Origin: Azoarcus sp. Aa7 | GTDB taxonomy: Bacteria > Pseudomonadota > Gammaproteobacteria > Burkholderiales > Rhodocyclaceae | Length of the DNA: 64,000 bases | Assembly (NCBI RefSeq): GCF_014822185.1 | Contig: NZ_QVLR01000028.1 | Span: 62,001 to 126,000, forward strand | Direction: 5' to 3' | Shown here: piece after piece, positions 7,887 to 17,568 of the stretch | Numbering within the stretch: position 1 is the first letter of the stretch | Layout: each line of letters starts with the position of its first letter | Made by a program: the position numbers and the translations under genes | Notes under the pieces: generated by a model | The model's input: only the letters and a program-made list of their open reading frames with translations | What the model was told of the DNA's origin: nothing | The model's database searches: none

Positions 7887-8878
7887 GCCCGATCCGCATC
7901 GCCGTGTTCGGCTCCGGCGCATGGGGTACCGCGCTGGCGCTGGCCTTCTCGGCGCAGCATCGCGTGATCCTGTGGGGGCGCGACGCCGACCACATCGCCA
8001 CACTCGCCGATGCGCGCGTCAACGCCCGCTACCTTCCAGACGTACCGCTGCCGCAGGCGCTCGAACTGACATCGGATTTCGAGGCCGCGGCACGCGGCGC
8101 CGACCTTCATCTCGTCGTCACGCCGCTCGCCGGATTGCGTCTGACCGCACGCCGCCTGCATGACATCCAGGCGCACACGCCGCTGATCTGGGCGTGCAAG
8201 GGACTGGAAGCGGGCAGCGGACGCCTGCCGCACGAGATCGTGGCAGCGGAACTCGGTGCAGACGCGCCCTGCGGCGTGCTGACCGGCCCCAGCTTCGCCG
8301 CGGAAGTCGCCCGGGGCATGCCGACCGCGGTCACGCTGGCGGCGGCGGACATCGATTTCGCCCGGGAGTGGGTACACAAGCTGCACCAGCCGCGGCTGCG
8401 CATGTACGCCAACAGCGACGTCGTCGGCGCCGAAATCGGCGGCGCGATCAAGAACGTGCTGGCGATTGCCGCCGGGGTTTCCGACGGCATGGGCTTCGGC
8501 CTCAACGCGCGCGCAGCATTGATCACGCGCGGGCTCGCGGAGATCGCGCGCCTGGCCACGGCACTCGGCGGCCGCGCGGACACGCTGATGGGCCTGGCGG
8601 GCATGGGCGACCTCATCCTGACCTGCACGGGCGACCTGTCGCGCAACCGCCGCGTCGGGCTCGCGCTCGCGCAGGGCAAGACCCTCCCCGAGATCCTGCA
8701 CGAACTGGGACATGTCGCCGAAGGCGTGTCCACCGCGCGCGAGGTCGCAAACCTCGCCGCCCGTCGCGGCGTCGACATGCCCCTGTGCGCCGCTGTCGAC
8801 GAACTGCTCCACGGCAACCGCCTGGGGCCGCGCGAAGTCGTCGAGCAACTGCTGTCGCGCGAACCGCGCCAGGAATAG
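7883..8878 (+). CDS. gpsA: Glycerol-3-phosphate dehydrogenase [NAD(P)+]
   Basis: Reduces dihydroxyacetone phosphate to sn-glycerol 3-phosphate for phospholipid synthesis. The product is 331 aa. The start is a TTG at 7883 overlapping the previous stop by 4 nt, with GGAGG about 10 nt upstream; it opens directly on the nucleotide-binding GSGAWGTALA (residues 10-19). Further motifs are TGPSFAAEVARG, GGAIKNVLAIAAG (with the catalytic Lys) and AGMGDLILTCTGDLSRN. It is the last gene of the arsR-gpsA run and converges on trmL. Confidence 0.94.
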   Translation: MSPIRIAVFGSGAWGTALALAFSAQHRVILWGRDADHIATLADARVNARYLPDVPLPQALELTSDFEAAARGADLHLVVTPLAGLRLTARRLHDIQAHTPLIWACKGLEAGSGRLPHEIVAAELGADAPCGVLTGPSFAAEVARGMPTAVTLAAADIDFAREWVHKLHQPRLRMYANSDVVGAEIGGAIKNVLAIAAGVSDGMGFGLNARAALITRGLAEIARLATALGGRADTLMGLAGMGDLILTCTGDLSRNRRVGLALAQGKTLPEILHELGHVAEGVSTAREVANLAARRGVDMPLCAAVDELLHGNRLGPREVVEQLLSREPRQE

Positions 8879-8942
8879 GCAGCACGGCAGCGGCGGGACC
8901 GACCCGCCCATACCCGACCGCCGGCGGCGGCCCCTTCCTTCC

Positions 8943-9410
8943 CTACTGCGAGGCGCCAGCGAATCCCAGCTGCCGCCACGCCTCGAACACGACAACCGCG
9001 ACCGCATTCGACAGGTTCACGCTGCGGTTCGACGGACACATGGGAATACGCAACGTGCTCCCCGGCGGCAGCTTCGCCATTACGTCAGGGGGCAGGCCGC
9101 TGGTTTCCCGCCCGAACAGCAGCACATCGCCTTCGCGGTATTCGACCTTGTCGTAACGCTGCTCCCCCTTCGTGCTCAGCGCGAACATGCGCCGTCCGGC
9201 GAGGACGCGGCAGCACGCGTCGAAATCGTCGTGCACGCTGACGCGTGCGAGATCGTGGTAGTCGAGCCCCGCGCGCGCGAGCTGCCGGTCGGAGAGATCG
9301 AAACCGAGCGGACGGACCAGATGCAGGTGGGCGCCCGTATTGGCTGCGAGACGGATGGAATTGCCCGTGTTGGGCGGAATTTCGGGTTGGTAGAGGACGA
9401 TGTCGAGCAT
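8943..9410 (-). CDS. trmL: tRNA (cytidine(34)-2'-O)-methyltransferase
   Basis: A SPOUT-family methyltransferase of 155 aa that modifies the wobble base of leucine tRNAs. It is closely similar to E. coli TrmL: MLDIVLYQPEIPPNTGN at the N-terminus, RAGLDYHD, the SAM-binding knot LLFGRETSGLP, and IPMCPSNRSVNLSNAVAVV at the C-terminus. The ATG at 9410 is preferred because it opens on the family signature; an upstream start at 9437 would add nine residues. It lies 1 bp after comF and is probably co-transcribed with it. Confidence 0.93.
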   Translation of the reverse strand: MLDIVLYQPEIPPNTGNSIRLAANTGAHLHLVRPLGFDLSDRQLARAGLDYHDLARVSVHDDFDACCRVLAGRRMFALSTKGEQRYDKVEYREGDVLLFGRETSGLPPDVMAKLPPGSTLRIPMCPSNRSVNLSNAVAVVVFEAWRQLGFAGASQ

Positions 9411-9411
9411 T

Positions 9412-10101
9412 TCAGACCGGCGATGGAGTACGCGCAACGACCCGGTTCACTACGCGGGCTGCGCCGTGCGATTTTAACGTGCGCGCGAGCTCGTCGAGCG
9501 TGGCGCCGGTGGTCATCACGTCATCGACGACGACGACGGTCCTGCCATCGAACGAGCCGTGGCAGCGGAAGGCGCCGCGCATGTTGCGCCGCCGCTCGAG
9601 CCACGGCAGCGAGGCCTGCGGCGCCGTGTCGCGGACGCGCTCGACTGCAGCGGTCTCGAACGGCAACCCCCAGGCGCGGGCGAGAGGTCGCGCGATCTCC
9701 GCTGCCTGGTTGAAGCCGCGCTCGCGCAGGCGGCCGGGGTGGAGCGGCATCGGCACCACGACCGCCGGCCCCTGCGGCGGCACGAGCGGTTCCAGCAGAC
9801 CGGAGAGGAAGCGCGCCAGCGCCAGCCGGCGTCCGTATTTCAGCGCCTGGACGAGGCGGTCGACCGGGAACACGTAGGGCAAGGCCGCAGCCGTCGCGTC
9901 GAAGGCGGGCTCCGCGCGCTGGCAACTGCCGCAGATCAGGTCTTCGCCGGAGGGGAGCGCACACACCGGGCAGACCGTCGCCAGCCGTGGCAGGTTCTCG
10001 CGGCAAGCCCCGCAAACCAGCGCGGAGCGGGCCCCCTGGCCGCACACGAAGCACTCGTTCGGCATGAGCCTCGCCGCGACGATTCGCGCCATCGCCTCCA
10101 T
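9412..10101 (-). CDS. ComF-family amidophosphoribosyltransferase-like protein
   Basis: A ComF/GntX-type protein of about 229 aa. An N-terminal zinc-ribbon region carries four CxxC pairs (CFVC, CGAC, CPVC and CGSC), followed by a phosphoribosyltransferase fold with the PRPP loop VVVVDDVMTTGATLDE. Family members take part in DNA uptake in competent bacteria, but in non-competent species the role is unknown. The ATG at 10101 is used; a TTG at 10122 and an ATG at 10092 are alternatives and none has a good Shine-Dalgarno. It is divergent from bioB. Confidence 0.85.
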   Translation of the reverse strand: MEAMARIVAARLMPNECFVCGQGARSALVCGACRENLPRLATVCPVCALPSGEDLICGSCQRAEPAFDATAAALPYVFPVDRLVQALKYGRRLALARFLSGLLEPLVPPQGPAVVVPMPLHPGRLRERGFNQAAEIARPLARAWGLPFETAAVERVRDTAPQASLPWLERRRNMRGAFRCHGSFDGRTVVVVDDVMTTGATLDELARTLKSHGAARVVNRVVARTPSPV

Positions 10102-10179
10102 ACGGTGAAGTACGTTTGACAAGTTTTCGCCGAATGAACGAATATGGGAAGCTTCGCATTACATCCCGGAACTGCTTTC

Positions 10180-11172
10180 ATGACAATGACTTCCGCGTGC
10201 CGCAACCTCGACACACAGTCCGCCGCCAGCACCGCCGCCCGCAAGCAATGGAGCGTCGCCGAGGCCGAAGCATTGTTCGAAATGCCGTTCATGGATCTCG
10301 TCTTCCGCGCCCAGCAGGTACACCGCGAGAACTTCGACGCCAATGCCGTGCAGCGCTCGACGCTGCTTTCGATCAAGACCGGCGGCTGTTCCGAGGATTG
10401 CAGCTACTGCTCGCAGTCGGCCCGCTACAAGACCGGCCTCGACCGCCAGCAGCTGATGGCGGTCGCCGAGGTCGTCGAAAAAGCCAAGGCGGCGAAGGCC
10501 AAGGGGTCCAGCCGCTTCTGCATGGGCGCCGCGTGGAAGGGCCCGAAGGAGCGCGAGATGGAGACAGTCCTTGCGATGGTGCGCGAAGTGAAGGCGCTGG
10601 GCATGGAGACCTGCGTCACCCTGGGCATGCTCAAGGGCGACCAGGCGCAGCAGCTCAAGGACGCCGGCCTCGACTACTACAACCACAACGTCGACACCGC
10701 GCCCGAGTACTACGACAAGGTGATCACGACGCACACCCTCGCCGACCGCCTCGACACCATCGACCAGGTGCGTAATGCCGGCATCAATGTGTGCTCGGGC
10801 GGCATCATCGGCATGGGCGAAGGCCGCAGCGGCCGCGCCGGCCTGCTCGCGCAGCTCGCGAACATGGATCGTCCGCCGGAGTCGGTGCCGATCAACAACC
10901 TCGTCGCGATCCCCGGCACCCCCCTCGCCGAAGCCGAGAAACTCGACCCGTTCGAATTCGTGCGCACGATCGCCGCGGCGCGCATCATGATGCCGACCAG
11001 CTTCGTGCGCCTGTCCGCAGGCCGCGAGCAGATGAGCGACGAGATGCAGGCCCTGTGCTTCATGGCCGGCGCGAACTCGATCTTCTACGGCGAGCGCCTG
11101 CTGACGACGGACAACCCCGAAGCCGACCGCGACGAGAAGCTGTTCGCCCGCCTCGGACTGCGCGCGATCTGA
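10180..11172 (+). CDS. bioB: Biotin synthase
   Basis: A radical-SAM enzyme that inserts sulfur into dethiobiotin. The product is 330 aa. The [4Fe-4S] motif is CSEDCSYC within [19 protein letters not shown], followed by [23 protein letters not shown] and the [11 protein letters not shown] block. The ATG at 10180 has GGA 9 nt upstream; an in-frame ATG at 10144 would add 12 unconserved residues. A TTGACA (10116-10121) lies upstream, but no matching -10 is evident. bioC follows after 14 bp. bioA, bioD, bioF and bioH are not in the window. Confidence 0.95.
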   Translation: MTMTSACRNLDTQSAASTAARKQWSVAEAEALFEMPFMDLVFRAQQVHRENFDANAVQRSTLLSIKTGGCSEDCSYCSQSARYKTGLDRQQLMAVAEVVEKAKAAKAKGSSRFCMGAAWKGPKEREMETVLAMVREVKALGMETCVTLGMLKGDQAQQLKDAGLDYYNHNVDTAPEYYDKVITTHTLADRLDTIDQVRNAGINVCSGGIIGMGEGRSGRAGLLAQLANMDRPPESVPINNLVAIPGTPLAEAEKLDPFEFVRTIAAARIMMPTSFVRLSAGREQMSDEMQALCFMAGANSIFYGERLLTTDNPEADRDEKLFARLGLRAI

Positions 11173-11186
11173 GCGGTCCGCAAGGG

Positions 11187-12080
11187 ATGGCCGGCGACGC
11201 AGACTTCGCACTCGACCGCAAACTCCTGATCCGGCGCTTCGGGCGCGCGGCGGCAAGCTGCGACGAGGTCGCCGTGCTCGCACGCGAGGTCGCGCGACGC
11301 ATGGACGAGCGGCTCGACTACATCCGCCTCGAACCGAAGCGCATCCTCGACCTGGGTTGCGGCACCGGCGCCGACCTCGATACGCTCGGGCGGCGCTTCC
11401 CGGCGGCACAACGCGTCGGTGCGGACTTCGCGCTGCCGATGCTCGCCCGCGCGCGCGGCTCGCGCGGGCTGTTCGAGCGCCTGCGCGCATTGGGAAAACC
11501 CCAAGGCCCCGCCCTCGCCTGCGCCGACGCAGCGACCCTGCCCTTTGCGCGCGCCAGCATGTCGCTGGTGTGGTCCAACCTCATGCTCAACTGGCTCGCC
11601 GACCCGCTTCCCGCGCTGCGCGAAGTGCATCGCGTGCTGGAAGTGGACGGCATGCTGATGTTCTCGACGCTGGGCCCGGACACGCTGCGCGAGCTGCGCG
11701 CCGCACTGCCCGCCGCGCAGGGCGAACGCGTGCACCGCTTCATCGACATGCACGACCTGGGCGACGCCCTGGTGCAGGCCGGCTTTTCCGACCCCGTGAT
11801 GGACATGGAAGTGCTGACGCTGACCTACGCGGACCTCGACGAACTGCTGCGCGACCTGCGCCTGTCGGGCTGCGCCAATGCCAGCCTCGCGCGCCCGCGC
11901 GGCCTGGCGGGAAAAGGGGGCTGGGCGGCTGCCCGGCAGACCCTCGAGGCGATGCGCCGGGATGGTCGCCTGCCCGCGACCTTCGAAGTCGTGCAGGGCC
12001 ACGCCTGGAAGGCCCAGCCCAAGACGACCGAGGACGGCCGCGCCATCGTCCGTTTCCAGCCACGCCCCGGCAAGGGCTGA
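11187..12080 (+). CDS. bioC: Malonyl-[acyl-carrier protein] O-methyltransferase
   Basis: A class I SAM methyltransferase of 297 aa that methylates malonyl-ACP to start pimelate synthesis. The SAM motif ILDLGCGTGAD is near residues 53-63, followed by acidic and hydrophobic motifs (CADAATLPFARAS, WSNLMLNW) and GMLMFSTLGPDTLRELR, which is characteristic of BioC. Its position 14 bp after bioB supports the assignment. The HAD-family gene starts 8 bp downstream. Confidence 0.9.
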   Translation: MAGDADFALDRKLLIRRFGRAAASCDEVAVLAREVARRMDERLDYIRLEPKRILDLGCGTGADLDTLGRRFPAAQRVGADFALPMLARARGSRGLFERLRALGKPQGPALACADAATLPFARASMSLVWSNLMLNWLADPLPALREVHRVLEVDGMLMFSTLGPDTLRELRAALPAAQGERVHRFIDMHDLGDALVQAGFSDPVMDMEVLTLTYADLDELLRDLRLSGCANASLARPRGLAGKGGWAAARQTLEAMRRDGRLPATFEVVQGHAWKAQPKTTEDGRAIVRFQPRPGKG

Positions 12081-12088
12081 GGATAGAC

Positions 12089-12748
12089 GTGAGCAGACCG
12101 TGCGCAGGCCCGGTGTGGCTCTTCGATCTCGACAACACGCTGCACAACGCCAGCGCGCACATCTTCCCGCACATCAACCTGAGCATGACGGCCTACCTCG
12201 CGCGGCACCTCGCGCTCAGCGACGAGGAAGCCAACGCCCTGCGAGTGCGCTACTGGAGGCGCTACGGCGCGACGCTGACCGGCCTCATGCGCCACCACGG
12301 CGTCGATCCGCATCACTTCCTCGCGGAGACGCACCGTTTCGAGCGGCTGCACGCGATGATGGTCTTCGACCGCGCACTCGGCGCGCTGCTGCGCCGCTTG
12401 CCCGGGCGCAAGATCGTGTTCTCGAACGGACCGCAGCGCTATGCCGGGGCCGTCCTCGAAGCGATGGGGATCCGCCGTCATTTCGCCGCGGTATATGGCA
12501 TCGAGCAGATGCGCTTCCACCCGAAACCGCAGGCGCGCGCCTTCCGCCACCTGCTGCACGATCTGCGGCTGCGGCCGCGGTGTTGCATCCTGGTCGAGGA
12601 TTCGGCCGACAACCTCCGCACCGCCCGCCGGCTGGGCATGAAGACGGTGCTGGTCGGCCGCGGCATGAAGAGGCCGGCCTACGTCGACGTCAGGATCGCA
12701 TCGATCCTTGACCTGCGCCGCGCGGCCGGCCGCCTGCTACCCCAGTAG
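12089..12748 (+). CDS. HAD-superfamily phosphatase, pyrimidine 5'-nucleotidase type
   Basis: A 219-aa HAD hydrolase of the SDT1/PPH-like pyrimidine 5'-nucleotidase group. Motif I is FDLDNTLHNAS (nucleophile and acid/base Asp), motif II is IVFSNGP, motif III is the Lys in FHPKPQA and motif IV is VEDSADNL. The helical cap between motifs I and II suits a small-phosphoester substrate. The start is a GTG at 12089 with GAGG 6 nt upstream. It is likely co-transcribed with bioB-bioC, although a biotin role is not implied. The physiological substrate is unknown. Confidence 0.82.
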   Translation: MSRPCAGPVWLFDLDNTLHNASAHIFPHINLSMTAYLARHLALSDEEANALRVRYWRRYGATLTGLMRHHGVDPHHFLAETHRFERLHAMMVFDRALGALLRRLPGRKIVFSNGPQRYAGAVLEAMGIRRHFAAVYGIEQMRFHPKPQARAFRHLLHDLRLRPRCCILVEDSADNLRTARRLGMKTVLVGRGMKRPAYVDVRIASILDLRRAAGRLLPQ

Positions 12749-12775
12749 GGAGACCGGGGCAAGGCACCACCGGCC

Positions 12776-13810
<1,035 letters not shown>

Positions 13811-13929
13811 TCAGTTAATCGACATGAAATATAAGGTAACGAATTCGGGTGGGAACTTCTTCAAAGTGCATTTACTCTGAAGGTTCGGATGGTGACGAGC
13901 CGTCCCCCGCTTCACCTCCCTGAGCGGGT

Positions 13930-13985
13930 GCCTTAATCCCGTTAAGGCGTTTGACCCCGGGCTTTATCCCCTTTGGCCCGGGGTC
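13930..13985. terminator. Two adjacent hairpins between engB and hemB
   Basis: A 7-bp dyad GCCTTAA/TTAAGGC (13930-13948, 5-nt loop) is followed by a perfect 10-bp stem GACCCCGGGC/GCCCGGGGTC (13953-13962 and 13976-13985, 13-nt loop). The T-rich run CTTTTATTTT follows on the plus strand, whereas both flanking genes are read on the minus strand. It may act as a bidirectional terminator after engB, but its orientation is odd. Confidence 0.6.
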
Positions 13986-13987
13986 TT

Positions 13988-14638
13988 TTATTTTCCGGCG
14001 CCACCCAGGCGTGCCGTGGCCGGAATCGCAGGCAGCTCTTCCGTCGGCAGATTCAGCCAGCCCGCCACGGTGTGCTCCACCTCTTCGCCCCCGACCTTCT
14101 TCAGGCTCGAGAACAGCTGGGCCGTGATCTGCGCTCCCAGCGGGGCCAGTTCGCGGCGCACCGCGGCGAGCGTGGCCGCCGCCTCGTTGCGCGTGAGCTT
14201 GTCGGCCTTGGTCAGCAGCACGTGAATCGGCCGCCCGCTCGGCAGGAACCAGTCGATCATCTGGCGGTCCAGCGGCGTCAGCGGATGGCGCGAATCCATG
14301 ATCAGCACGAGCCCGACCAGGTTCTCGCGCTGGCGCAGGTAATTCTCCAGCAGGCCCACCCACTGCCGGCGGATCGCCTCGGGAACCTTGGCGTAGCCGT
14401 AACCCGGAAGGTCGACCAGCACCGCCCCGCAATCGAGGCGGAAGAAATTGATCAGCTGCGTGCGCCCGGGCGTCTTCGATACATATGCGAGACGCGTATG
14501 GTCGGCAATCGTATTGATGGCACTCGACTTGCCGGCATTCGAACGGCCGGCAAAAGCGATCTCGGGCCCGTCCGGAACCGGCAGGTCGCCCGATTTTGCA
14601 ATGGATATTTCGAATTTTGCGTTGCGGAAGAGGGACAT
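13988..14638 (-). CDS. engB: Ribosome-biogenesis GTPase EngB (YihA/YsxC)
   Basis: An essential TrmE-Era-EngA-YihA family GTPase of 216 aa needed for 50S ribosome assembly. G1 is GRSNAGKSS, G2 region TPGRTQLINFF, G3 DLPGYGYAKV and G4 LLTKADKL. The ATG at 14638 is chosen because it opens on the conserved MSLFRNAKFE; the upstream extension to 14767 runs into the cytochrome promoter region and is not conserved in character. It is divergent from the cytochrome c4 gene. Confidence 0.94.
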   Translation of the reverse strand: MSLFRNAKFEISIAKSGDLPVPDGPEIAFAGRSNAGKSSAINTIADHTRLAYVSKTPGRTQLINFFRLDCGAVLVDLPGYGYAKVPEAIRRQWVGLLENYLRQRENLVGLVLIMDSRHPLTPLDRQMIDWFLPSGRPIHVLLTKADKLTRNEAAATLAAVRRELAPLGAQITAQLFSSLKKVGGEEVEHTVAGWLNLPTEELPAIPATARLGGAGK

Positions 14639-14708
14639 CGGAAGGGAGGGGAAAACGCTGAGGATTATGCCGGACAGCCCACATTGCATCGCGCAAATCC
14701 GGCTAGCT

Positions 14709-14719
14709 GTTATAGAATA
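14709..14719. promoter_or_regulatory. Overlapping -10 elements in the engB / cytochrome c4 divergent promoter
   Basis: On the plus strand TAGAAT (14713-14718, preceded by TGTTA) can serve the cytochrome gene 42 bp downstream. On the minus strand TATAAC (14714-14709) or TATTCT (14719-14714) can serve engB. No strong -35 accompanies either, so these are suggestions from -10 matches only. Confidence 0.35.
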
Positions 14720-14759
14720 CCGCGTTTGCGATATCCACTCACGGCTTTCTGAGGACACC

Positions 14760-15389
14760 ATGATCAAGCGTTCCCTGCTGCTCTCGCTGCTGCTGGTTAC
14801 GGGCGGCCTTCATGCCCAGGACCAGGCGGCTCCCGACCTCGCCAAGGCGAAACAGACTGCAGAAACCCTCTGCGTCGGGTGCCACGGCGCCGACGGCAAC
14901 AGCCCGATTCCGGTCAACCCGAAACTGGCTGGCCAGCATTCCGACTACCTCTTCAAGCAGCTGAAGAACTTCAAGGGCTGGAACGGCAAGCCCGCCGAAC
15001 GCGAGAACCCGATCATGGGCGGCATGGTGGCGGCGCTCGAGGAAGCCGACATGAAGGCGCTGGCGATCCATTTCTCGTCGCAGACCCTGCAGCCTGACTC
15101 GGCCAAGAATCCCGACCTCGCGAAGCTCGGCCAGAACATCTGGCGTGCGGGCCTCCCGGCCAAGGGCGTTCCCGCCTGTGCCGGCTGCCACGGCCCGGCC
15201 GGCGCCGGCCTGCCGGCCCAGTTCCCGCGCATCGCGGGCCAGTATGCCGACTACACCGAGGCCCAGTTGAAGGCCTTCCGCGACGGCGTGCGCAAGAACG
15301 ACCCCGCGCAGATGATGCAGACCATCGCGCTGAAGATGACCGATCCGGAAATGAAGGCGGTCGCGGACTACGCCGCCGGCCTGCGCTGA
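14760..15389 (+). CDS. Cytochrome c4-type di-haem c
   Basis: A periplasmic electron carrier of 209 aa with a signal peptide (1-20) and two tandem class I cytochrome c domains. Haem attachment sites are CVGCH (38-42) and CAGCH (140-144), each followed by a PKLAGQ- or PRIAGQ-like turn, and with Met-rich loops (PIMGGM; AQMMQTIALKM) supplying the sixth ligands. The duplication and length fit cytochrome c4, which feeds cbb3-type oxidases. GAGGA lies 4 nt before the ATG. A strong terminator follows. Confidence 0.92.
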   Translation: MIKRSLLLSLLLVTGGLHAQDQAAPDLAKAKQTAETLCVGCHGADGNSPIPVNPKLAGQHSDYLFKQLKNFKGWNGKPAERENPIMGGMVAALEEADMKALAIHFSSQTLQPDSAKNPDLAKLGQNIWRAGLPAKGVPACAGCHGPAGAGLPAQFPRIAGQYADYTEAQLKAFRDGVRKNDPAQMMQTIALKMTDPEMKAVADYAAGLR

Positions 15390-15413
15390 TCGTCCGGCGC
15401 CGCAGCGGTCTCG

Positions 15414-15438
15414 AAAGGGGTGGCATGGCCACCCCTTT
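15414..15438 (+). terminator. Rho-independent terminator after cytochrome c4
   Basis: An 11-bp perfect stem AAAGGGGTGGC/GCCACCCCTTT with a 3-nt loop, followed by a T-rich run (TCTTTTT). Confidence 0.9.
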
Positions 15439-15477
15439 TCTTTTTCGGGCACCTGCGTGGATCGCCCTTGCCCCCCG

Positions 15478-15507
15478 TTCGCAAGGCGCGCAAGTTCGGA
15501 CGATAAT
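15478..15507 (+). promoter_or_regulatory. Putative moeA promoter
   Basis: TTCGCA (15478-15483) and GATAAT (15502-15507) are separated by 18 bp, each matching the sigma-70 consensus in at least four of six positions; the moeA ATG is 47 bp downstream. Confidence 0.4.
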
Positions 15508-15554
15508 GCGTCTTTCCCAAGATCGAGCGATCGCCGCATCCAGGAACTAAAACC

Positions 15555-16808
15555 ATGGCACAGAACCCCGGAAGCCCGACCTCCGCCCGCTCGCCCAATT
15601 ACTCCGCCACCGAGGCGAGGCAGGCCATTCTCGACCGGCTGACGCCGATCGGCGGATGGGAACGCGTCAATGTCCGCAGCGCCCTCGGGCGTGTGCTCGC
15701 CGAGGACGTCATCGCACCGTGCAACGTGCCGGCCCACGACAACTCGGCGATGGACGGCTACGCGGTGCGTCACGCCGACCTCGCGCCGCAGGGCGAAAGC
15801 ACCCTGACTGTCGTCGGCACCGCGTTCGCCGGCAAGCCCTTCTCCGGCATCGTCGGAGCCGGCCAGGCCGTCCGGATCATGACCGGGGCGCCAATTCCGG
15901 AGGGCGCTGACACGATCGTCGTGCAGGAAGTGACGCGCGCCGCCGACAGCAAGGTGCATGTACCGGCGGGACAGCGCGCCGGACAGAACCTGCGCCGCGC
16001 GGGCGAGGATCTGGCACTGGGCGGCGTCGCCCTGCCCGCGGGCAAGCGCTGCGGACCGGCCGAACTGGGCCTCATCGCCTCGCTCGGCATTGCCGAGGTC
16101 GTCGTGCGCCGCCGCCTGCGCGTGGCCTTCTTCTCCACCGGCGACGAGCTCGCGTCGATCGGCAAGCCGCTCGCCCCCGGCGAGGTGTATGACAGCAACC
16201 GCTACACGCTCTTCGGCGCGCTCTCGCGCCTGGGCTGCGATCTCATCGACATGGGCGTCGTGCGCGACGACCCGCAGGCGCTCGAAACGGCCTTCCGCGA
16301 CGCCTCGGCCAACGCCGACGCGATCCTGACGAGCGGCGGCGTGTCGGTCGGCGAAGCCGATTTCATCCGCGAACTCGTGAATCGCCTGGGCGAAGTCGCG
16401 TTCTGGAAGATCGACATCAAGCCCGGACGGCCGATGGCCTTCGGGCGCGTCGGCGATGCGTGGCTGTTCGGCCTGCCCGGCAATCCGGTCGCGGTGCTGG
16501 TGACCTTCTACCAGTTCGTCCAGGACGCCCTGCAAGCCCTGTCCGGCGTCTCGCCGCTGCCCGAGCCGGCGTTGTTCGACGTGGCGTGCGCGGAAACCAT
16601 CCGCAAGCAACCCGGACGACGCGAATTCATGCGCGGCCGCCTGGCCCTCGTCGAGGGCCGCCAGACGGTGCGGCTCGCCGGCGCGCAGGGTTCGGGCGTG
16701 CTGCGTTCGATGTCGGAAGCCAATTGCTTCATCGTGCTGCCGGAAGAGCGCGGCGACGTCCTCGCCGGCGAGACGGTGCAAGTGCAGATCTTCGACGGCC
16801 TCGTGTAA
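15555..16808 (+). CDS. moeA: Molybdopterin molybdotransferase MoeA
   Basis: Inserts molybdate into adenylated molybdopterin to complete molybdenum cofactor. The product is 417 aa. Diagnostic motifs are [14 protein letters not shown] (about 61-74), [27 protein letters not shown] (the molybdopterin-binding MogA-like domain) and [14 protein letters not shown]. The N-terminal 15 residues are Ser/Pro-rich and not conserved. rpiA follows after 22 bp. With moeB at the left end of the window it indicates molybdoenzymes, for example nitrate reductase, in this organism. Confidence 0.95.
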   Translation: MAQNPGSPTSARSPNYSATEARQAILDRLTPIGGWERVNVRSALGRVLAEDVIAPCNVPAHDNSAMDGYAVRHADLAPQGESTLTVVGTAFAGKPFSGIVGAGQAVRIMTGAPIPEGADTIVVQEVTRAADSKVHVPAGQRAGQNLRRAGEDLALGGVALPAGKRCGPAELGLIASLGIAEVVVRRRLRVAFFSTGDELASIGKPLAPGEVYDSNRYTLFGALSRLGCDLIDMGVVRDDPQALETAFRDASANADAILTSGGVSVGEADFIRELVNRLGEVAFWKIDIKPGRPMAFGRVGDAWLFGLPGNPVAVLVTFYQFVQDALQALSGVSPLPEPALFDVACAETIRKQPGRREFMRGRLALVEGRQTVRLAGAQGSGVLRSMSEANCFIVLPEERGDVLAGETVQVQIFDGLV

Positions 16809-16830
16809 GACCCACCCACAGGAATACCCC

Positions 16831-17499
16831 ATGAATCAGGACGAACTGAAGAAGGCCGCGGCGCGCGCGGCGCTGGACTACGTCGAGGACGGCATGATCG
16901 TCGGCGTCGGCACGGGCTCGACGGTCAATCACTTCATCGACGGCCTGGCCGAAATGCGCGGCCGCATCGCGGGTGCCGTTTCGAGTTCGGAAGCCAGCGC
17001 ACGCCGGCTCGAGGGCTACGGCATTCCGCTGATCGGCCTCAACGACGTGACGGAGCTGCAGCTCTATGTGGACGGGGCAGACGAGATCGACAGCGGCTTC
17101 GCGATGATCAAGGGCGGCGGCGGCGCACTGACGCGCGAGAAGATCGTCGCTGCGGTTGCCGAGCGTTTCGTGTGCATCTGCGACCAGTCGAAACTCGTGA
17201 GCTGCCTGGGCGCCTTCCCGCTGCCCGTGGAGGTGATCCCGATGGCGCGCGCCTACGTCGAGCGCCGCCTCGCCCGGATCGGCGGACGCCCCGCGCTGCG
17301 CGAGGGTTTCGTGACCGACAACGGCAACCTGATCCTGGACGTGCACGGCCTGCGCATTCCGGAGCCGCAAGCCTTGGAAACGGAGATCAACCAGATCACC
17401 GGCGTCGTGACCAACGGCCTGTTTGCGCTGCGCGGCGCCGACCTGCTGCTGATGGCCACGCCGACGGGTGTCGAGCGGCGCGTCGCCGCGAGCTCCTGA
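16831..17499 (+). CDS. rpiA: Ribose-5-phosphate isomerase A
   Basis: Interconverts ribose 5-phosphate and ribulose 5-phosphate in the pentose phosphate and Calvin pathways. The product is 222 aa. Motifs are [29 protein letters not shown], the catalytic DGADEID and [13 protein letters not shown]. It is likely in one transcript with moeA (22 bp) although functionally unrelated, and phoU follows after 69 bp. Confidence 0.95.
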   Translation: MNQDELKKAAARAALDYVEDGMIVGVGTGSTVNHFIDGLAEMRGRIAGAVSSSEASARRLEGYGIPLIGLNDVTELQLYVDGADEIDSGFAMIKGGGGALTREKIVAAVAERFVCICDQSKLVSCLGAFPLPVEVIPMARAYVERRLARIGGRPALREGFVTDNGNLILDVHGLRIPEPQALETEINQITGVVTNGLFALRGADLLLMATPTGVERRVAASS

Positions 17500-17568
17500 G
17501 CCGCAACCACCTGTGCAATATTTCCGTCACATTCGCCTGCTAGCCTCGCGCTCTCTCGGGACCGGAAC

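Noticed and set aside
10116-10145. Sigma-70 promoter for bioB (TTGACA) or BirA operator
   Set aside because: The -35 is perfect but no acceptable -10 follows at 16-18 bp, and only a partial half-site of a BirA operator is present.
13872-14696. 274-codon minus-strand frame overlapping engB
   Set aside because: It is an alternative frame of engB with no conserved motif; engB itself has all GTPase motifs.
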